64,000 nt of DNA from Gadus chalcogrammus (taxonomy: Eukaryota; Chordata; Actinopteri; Gadiformes; Gadidae). Each line of letters begins with the position of its first letter. Position 1 is the first letter of the stretch. The notes beneath the pieces were generated by a model. It was not told where the DNA came from and did not search any database. It worked only from the letters and a program-made list of their open reading frames with translations. The position numbers and the translations under genes are program-made. The DNA lies in NCBI RefSeq assembly GCF_026213295.1, contig NC_079412.1:15475514-15539513 (forward strand), written 5' to 3'. Below are positions 58,674 through 64,000 of the stretch, piece by piece.

Positions 58674-59011
58674 GATCATGCACTTTGTGGTGTTTAGATT
58701 TTCTTTTTTTTGAGCTGCATCATCTATTTACGGCCTTTGGGATCTGGTTGTTTTATTTCAGTGTTTATGCAAGCTAACTAACTGTCACTCGAGGGCTGTC
58801 CTTTTGATATGTTATTCAATCGGATCAGTTACCCCTGCTTTTCTAATTATTTACCACTAGGGGGCAGGCTCACAGCATCACTTCAACTTCTAAACTCCAG
58901 TCCGGATGGGAGAGACTATACTATAACTCTGCATACTTGTGTACTAATAACTTTTGTTATAAGTGTTTCAACATTGAAACAATAGATCATAAGATTGTAT
59001 GCTCACACATA

Positions 59012-60613
59012 TGCCGCTTTTCCACTGCATGGTACCAGCTCGACTCGACTCGACTCAGCTCGCATTTTTACTGCGGTCAAGTGAGCCGCTATTCGTTCAT
59101 CCGCGGTTAAGCCAGCCGTCACACAAAATCTTCGTGCGCCTTTAAACATCCTTTGGTTGGTATCTCGCAACGTTTTCAAAATAAAACCCTTCACCTACGT
59201 GCGTAGATATATAGAACACTAGCTGTCTTACACTGCGGTCAAGCCAGCCGACTCATCAAGATCGGCGGTCAAGCCAGCCGACTCAGTTTTTTGCCGTACC
59301 TGTATATACTAGCCATTACGGTAATAGCGTCTCAGAACTAGTTTCAAATAAAAGCATTCGTCGGGTACATACAAAAAGACAGTCAAAAGCTACTTGCTGT
59401 AGTTTGGTCTGGCTTTGCGAGACTAATAAAAGCAAATACTATCAAAGGAAGTGTACGGCCGTTGTGGTATTTACTTTCAAAATAAAAGCCCACCAAACAT
59501 GCCCTGTTATTCCAGGCTCATTTCACTTCAGGGTTATAGTTCACGACCCCATGGGGTCAGGCAAGAAGTTTCAGAACATTCTGATGTGGAGTTTCAAAAT
59601 AAAAGCCCACCAAACATTCCAATATGAGACATATTACATATGATTTTGGATTCAATTTAAAAGAAAATGCCCTGTTATTTCAGGCTCATTTCACTTGAAA
59701 CTACGCATCAGAATGTCCTGAAACCTCTTGGGTGACCCTGTGGGGTATCTTGAACTATAACCCTGAAGTGAAATGAGCCTGGAATAACAGGGCATTTTCT
59801 TTTAAATCGTATCCAAAATCATATGTAATATGTCTCATATTGGAATGTTTGGTGGGATTTTATTTTGAAAGTAAATACCACAACGGCCGTACACTTCCTT
59901 TGATAGTATTTGCTTTTATTGAATGTCTTTTTGTATGACGAATGCTTTTATTTGAAACTAGTTCTGAGACGCTATTACCGTAATGGCTAGTATATACAGG
60001 TACGGCAAAAAACTGAGTCGGCTGGCTTGACCGCCGATCTTGATGAGTCGGCTGGCTTGACCGCAGTGTAAAGACAGCTAGTGTTCTATATATCTACGCA
60101 CGTAGGTGAAGGGTTTTATTTTGAAAACGTTGCGAGATACCAACCAAAGTGTTTAGAGTAAAGGCGCACAAAGATTTTGTGTGACGGCTGGCTTAACCGC
60201 GGATGAACGAATAGCGGCTCACTTGACCGCAGTGCATTTTTGGCGTTTCCACCGCGAAAACATGGTATCTGGTACCTGAAGTGGCTGCTTTTTCTAGTAC
60301 CGCCAGAGAATGTCTAATATGAGTAGACGGGCTCTGGTAACAGCCATAGCAGCGCCGCAGCCAACATATTCCACTTCTTCAACTTCTTCAACATGCCAGC
60401 TAATAATTGTAATGTTATCGATGTCCTCCATTGTTGTTATGTGGGTTCTCTCCGTGTGGGTTGCGTAGGTGTTGTTTGCGTCGCGTACAAAAATACGTCA
60501 CGGCCCTTTCGCGCAGCCGACCCCGCCCACGTCCAGGAGGTACTATTTGCGGTGGAAAAAGAGTCGAGTCGTGTCGAGTCGAGTCGAGCTACATGTGCGG
60601 TGGAAAAGCGGCA
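59012..60613. mobile_element. Outer DNA transposon, interrupted by another
   Basis: Ends TGCCGCTTTTCCAC and GTGGAAAAGCGGCA are perfect 14-bp inverted repeats. They are followed on both sides by repeats of the GACTC/GAGTC unit. ATA flanks both ends (59009-59011, 60614-60616), a possible 3-bp target duplication as in PIF/Harbinger. Removing the inner element leaves about 430 bp without a transposase. Confidence 0.65.
59070..60233. mobile_element. Inner foldback element: 1.16-kb near-perfect palindrome, 8-bp target duplication
   Basis: It begins ACTGCGGTCAAGTGAGCCGC and ends with the exact inverse. The arms (about 59070-59640 and 59670-60233) are near-identical over more than 500 bp. GCATTTTT is duplicated at 59062-59069 and 60234-60241. 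The 8-bp duplication suggests a hAT-type non-autonomous element. Confidence 0.8.
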
Positions 60614-61061
60614 ATAGTGGTCCACTCAGTATCAAGCACATCCATTATAATAACAACTCTATCCCTCATAAAAGCCAACTGAATTGATGAAAACACCAGA
60701 AAATACTTTGGGAAATCAACTGCTGAGAAACTCTGAAAATATGCGATGAATAAATGTAAGTAAAAAGAAGATGCAATATCAGCAAGGCGTGAAAGGGGGG
60801 GATAATAACAAGCAAACAGATTATCCGCAAGGTATTTCTGGACAACGGCGAAAGCTTCGTTTATTGAAGAAAATGTTGCGCAAAAGTTTGCCGTCCCTCT
60901 TAGACGTCCTACATTGTTGATCTTTGTTCATTGTGCGCTTTCTTCTTTTTCCTTAGATTTAATAGTAGGTAGCTGTCAGGCTGCTATGAGGTCACGATGC
61001 TAACGTAGCTGCCGGGGCTTTCGCCATCCGGATTGAACCCCCCCACTACCATAAGGGAACT

Positions 61062-61167
61062 GTCGGCGGTGGAAACGCGAGCCGTAGATGAGCCGCGCCG
61101 AACCGCACCTTCACTACTCCACCAAGCCGCACCGAACCGACCCGCACCCTCCGGTGGAAATGCGCCA
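61062..61167. repeat. Terminal fragment of a transposon resembling the outer element
   Basis: GGCGGTGGAAACGCGAGCCG and CCGGTGGAAATGCGCC with CCGAACCGCACC units recall the GTGGAAAAGCGGCA end at 60600. It is probably one end of a related element; no partner end was found. Confidence 0.35.
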
Positions 61168-61379
61168 TAAGTAACAGAACAGGTCCACTGACACTAGGCA
61201 CGCATTCGGGCAGCAAGTAGCCTATTGGAGAAGCCACGCACCAGGCAGAAATGACACATGGCCATATACAGAAAGCCAGGGCTGGCTTCAAGAAGTGAAA
61301 TGATCAAACGGCTTACCGTCAGAAGAGTTGCAGCAGGCGACAGGTTCTGCTGCTCAAACGACTAAGTACTGTATCCTTC

Positions 61380-63090
61380 CATTCGATTAAATTCAATTTT
61401 ATTATTTCTTAATCACCATTACAGTCTCAAAGGGCTTAACAGGCCAAATATCTATGGCACCCCCCTTTACCCAGGCCCCCACAAGAGCAAGAAAAAACTC
61501 CCTTGAAATTAGCAAGGAAGAAATCCTGAGAAGGAACGTATAGTAGGGGATCCCTTCTTCCAGGGATGGTCAGGAGTGCATGGGTGCCATAATTGACAGA
61601 CAGGTAAATACATGCACATCATATTAAATTGGTGATGTGTTGCTGGCCGGTTAACCATGAGGAGAGTCCAGGCATCCAGTCCAGTCACCGCAACACGCTA
61701 GAACAGACTGAATAGTGAATTAGAACGGAAAAGTACATTGTGAGGATGTATACTGTATTAACAAAAAGTACAAACAAACAAAAGCACAAACAAACACAGA
61801 GTGGTCTACACATCGCATCTGTGTCGTTTTCACACTCCTATGTTCCAAATGCAAGATTGTATAGATTCGTTTGAACGTTGCTTTGAATCGAGTCAGCTTC
61901 ACTGATCACTGGTGGCAACCTATTCCATAGGAAGGGGGCTCGATAGGCAAACGCTCTCTGTCCAGCCAATTTCTTTTTAACCTTCAGCAGTGAAAGAAGG
62001 CCAGCTCCCGAAGACCGGAGGGACCGAGAAGGACTATAAGGAATGATCAGGTCCTTTAGGTAGGATGGAGATAATCCATGCAAGGCTTTATAGGTTAGCA
62101 GTAGCACCTTAAAATCCCATTTGAAAGTTATTGGTAGCCAGTGCATAGAGGCGAGAATAGGTGTGATGTGATCAAACCTTCTGGTTCTGGTCAGCAGTCT
62201 AGCTGCAGCATTCTGTTCAAGCTGTAGACTTTTTGTGGTAGAGTTTGGTAGTCTCGAGAACAGTGCATTACAATAATCCAGTCTTGATCAAACAAATGCA
62301 TGAATCAGTGTCTTTGCATCCGCTGCAGATAACATTGGTCTGTTTCTTGTAATGTTTCTCAAATGGAAAAAGGCAATTCTAGTTGTGCTTCTAACATGTT
62401 GGTCAAAGCACAGTTGAGGGTCGAACAGGACACCAAGATTTTTGACAGATGGACTCTGGGATGGCGAAGCTATCCAACCACCGTGAGACATCCTCAAATT
62501 CTCTCTGGTCCTGCTTTGAGCCGATAATTATCAGCTCTGTCTTCCCAGTGTTAAGCTGTAGGAAGTTCTGTGACATCCAGCTCTTCACCGCAGCCAGACA
62601 GGACTCAACTTTCTGGATCTGGGCAGAGTCCCCTGAATCTACAGGAATGAAGAGCTGGAAGTCATCAGCGTAGCAATGGAAACTAATTCAGAAGCTGCGG
62701 ATCACTTCGCCCAAGGGAAGCATGCAAAAAGTAATGGACCAAGGGCCGACCCTTGTGGTACGCCAAAGCGTAGTTTGCGGTGCTTCGATTCCGAACCCTC
62801 ATGGAGCACAAATTGTGTTCTACCTGTGAGGTACGATTCAACCCAGCCAAGGGCTGTACCCCTGAAACCAACATAGTGCTCAAGACGGTGAAGAAGAGTG
62901 CTGTGGTCGATCGTGTCGAACTCAGCACTCAGGTCAGCAGCACAAGCATTGAGCTTGTATTTGTATCCAAAGCAAGAAGGATATCATTTACAAATCTTGT
63001 CACAGCAGTTTCAGTTGAGTGGAAATTCCTGAACCCCGACTGGACAGGTTTGAAGAGTTTGTTCCTTGTCAGATAATCGACGATTTCAAG
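61380..63090 (-). pseudogene. Degraded L2-like LINE (reverse transcriptase 3' part)
   Basis: Minus-strand fragments, broken by frameshifts and stops, follow L2/Rex-type ORF2 order: QSGFRNFHSTETAVTRFVND (62929-63138), LQLNTGKTELIIIGSKQDQ (62403-62588), VKNLGVLFDPQLCFDQHV (62288-62497) and LPITFKWDFKVLLLTYKALH with SLRSSGAGLL (61838-62146). The 3' tail at about 61385 (AATTGAATTT on the minus strand) is the same family tail as at 39596. It is 5' truncated and not functional. Confidence 0.8.
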
Positions 63091-63645
63091 GTCAAGGTTC
63101 AACTTTATTGTCCCCGTGGGGAAATTTGTCTTGGGCACAGTGCATCATTGCTTTCTTAACATACACAGAGTACAACAGAACAAAAAAACACAACCACAGA
63201 CACAAACACAACCAGACAAATCAGCATTTTAACATTGAGAACATGGAGCTTGATAGACTTAAATTGCCCCTTGCTGTATAACATAGAAATCTAAAGTATT
63301 GTGATAAAGTGCAAGTGTTTATTGCACTAGAACTTATGGATAGAGTGCTATGTGCTAAATTGCTTAATTCTAAAGTGCTATGTGATAAAGTGCTATGTGC
63401 TAAAGTGCAAACCTATTGTTGCACATTGTTCGTCAGCTTAATGGAGGCTGGGACAAATGATAATTTAGGACGGTTAGATTTGCATAGTGGCACACAGAGT
63501 CTTCTCCCTGATGGCAGGGTTTCATATTCAGGGAAGAGTGGTGTTGGGAGTTGGAAATTATTTTCTTTGCTTTTTCCTAACTGCCTGCTCATAGATGCTC
63601 TGTATAGGCTCATATACTTTGCATGCATAGCCTAACCTGCTATGC
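63091..63645 (-). pseudogene. 5'-truncated second LINE, ORF2 C-terminus
   Basis: Minus-strand frame 63413-63628 reads LPSGRRLCVPLCKSNRPKLS FVPASIK, the typical end of a non-LTR ORF2. Its 3' tail TCAAGGTTCAACTTTATTGT starts at the junction with the L2-like LINE, so it inserted into or next to that copy. Confidence 0.6.
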
Positions 63646-64000
63646 ATGCACAACCAAAATTATGCGATTTCCCCATTCATATATTTTATTTCATTTAAGT
63701 TACAGTTTGCACATTTAATATTAAAACTTTAATTAAATTAAAATTAACTAATAGGGATTTTCTTTTGGCAATACCATGACCTGTGGTAGGAGGGGCATTA
63801 ATGACCGCTAGGGGGGGAATGGCCCAAAAATGCCCCACCTCAACACCGAGCAAAGGTTAGAGCAAGGGTAGAACAATAAACAGCTGAAAGGCAGATAATT
63901 TTTATTAGTACATGGAACCCAGCTATGATATCAAGGTCCATAGAGAGTGGAAGTAACTTAGAAAAGACACCTAATAAAAGTAGCTGACAAATGTAGAAGC
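63646..64000. other. AT-rich sequence, nothing recognised
   Basis: No coding or repeat feature identified up to the window edge. Confidence 0.5.

Overview
The window is vertebrate nuclear DNA, almost certainly from a teleost fish. Three multi-exon genes have vertebrate splice signals and fish-like intron sizes. Teleost-type mobile elements are present: an L2-like LINE, hAT MITEs and TTAA-target elements. There are about fifteen very long CA/TG or CT arrays. That microsatellite density fits a cod-like (gadid) genome, but the species assignment is an inference.

Layout. 1-6.1 kb holds kcng1, a silent Kv6.1 potassium channel subunit, in two coding exons with a GGA-rich leader and a minisatellite just after the stop codon. 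6.1-21.2 kb has no recognised gene: tandem repeats, microsatellites, one possible promoter and one unexplained minus-strand ORF. 21.28-31.2 kb is src, with 11 coding exons that splice into a 540-codon frame. Two in-frame microexons sit in its introns: an 18-nt neuronal N1 exon in the SH3 domain, and a second 27-nt candidate between SH3 and SH2 that I do not recognise from any described Src isoform. 31.2-37.7 kb is intergenic. 37.78-57.65 kb is mical1, with 23 coding exons that join phase-perfectly into 1284 codons: FAD monooxygenase, CH domain, LIM domain, long acidic/proline-rich linker and C-terminal coiled coil (bMERB). 57.65-64 kb is its 3' region followed by nested transposons and degraded LINEs.

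All three genes lie on the + strand and are not an operon. Src and MICAL1 both act on the actin cytoskeleton and cell adhesion, but nothing in the sequence shows shared regulation. The most notable observation is the pair of src microexons. Both have CU-rich tracts and a UGC close to the 3' splice site, the hallmark of neural microexons. The 27-nt one would lengthen the SH3-SH2 connector that helps keep Src inactive. The mical1 gene is notable for dinucleotide arrays placed directly against several splice sites.
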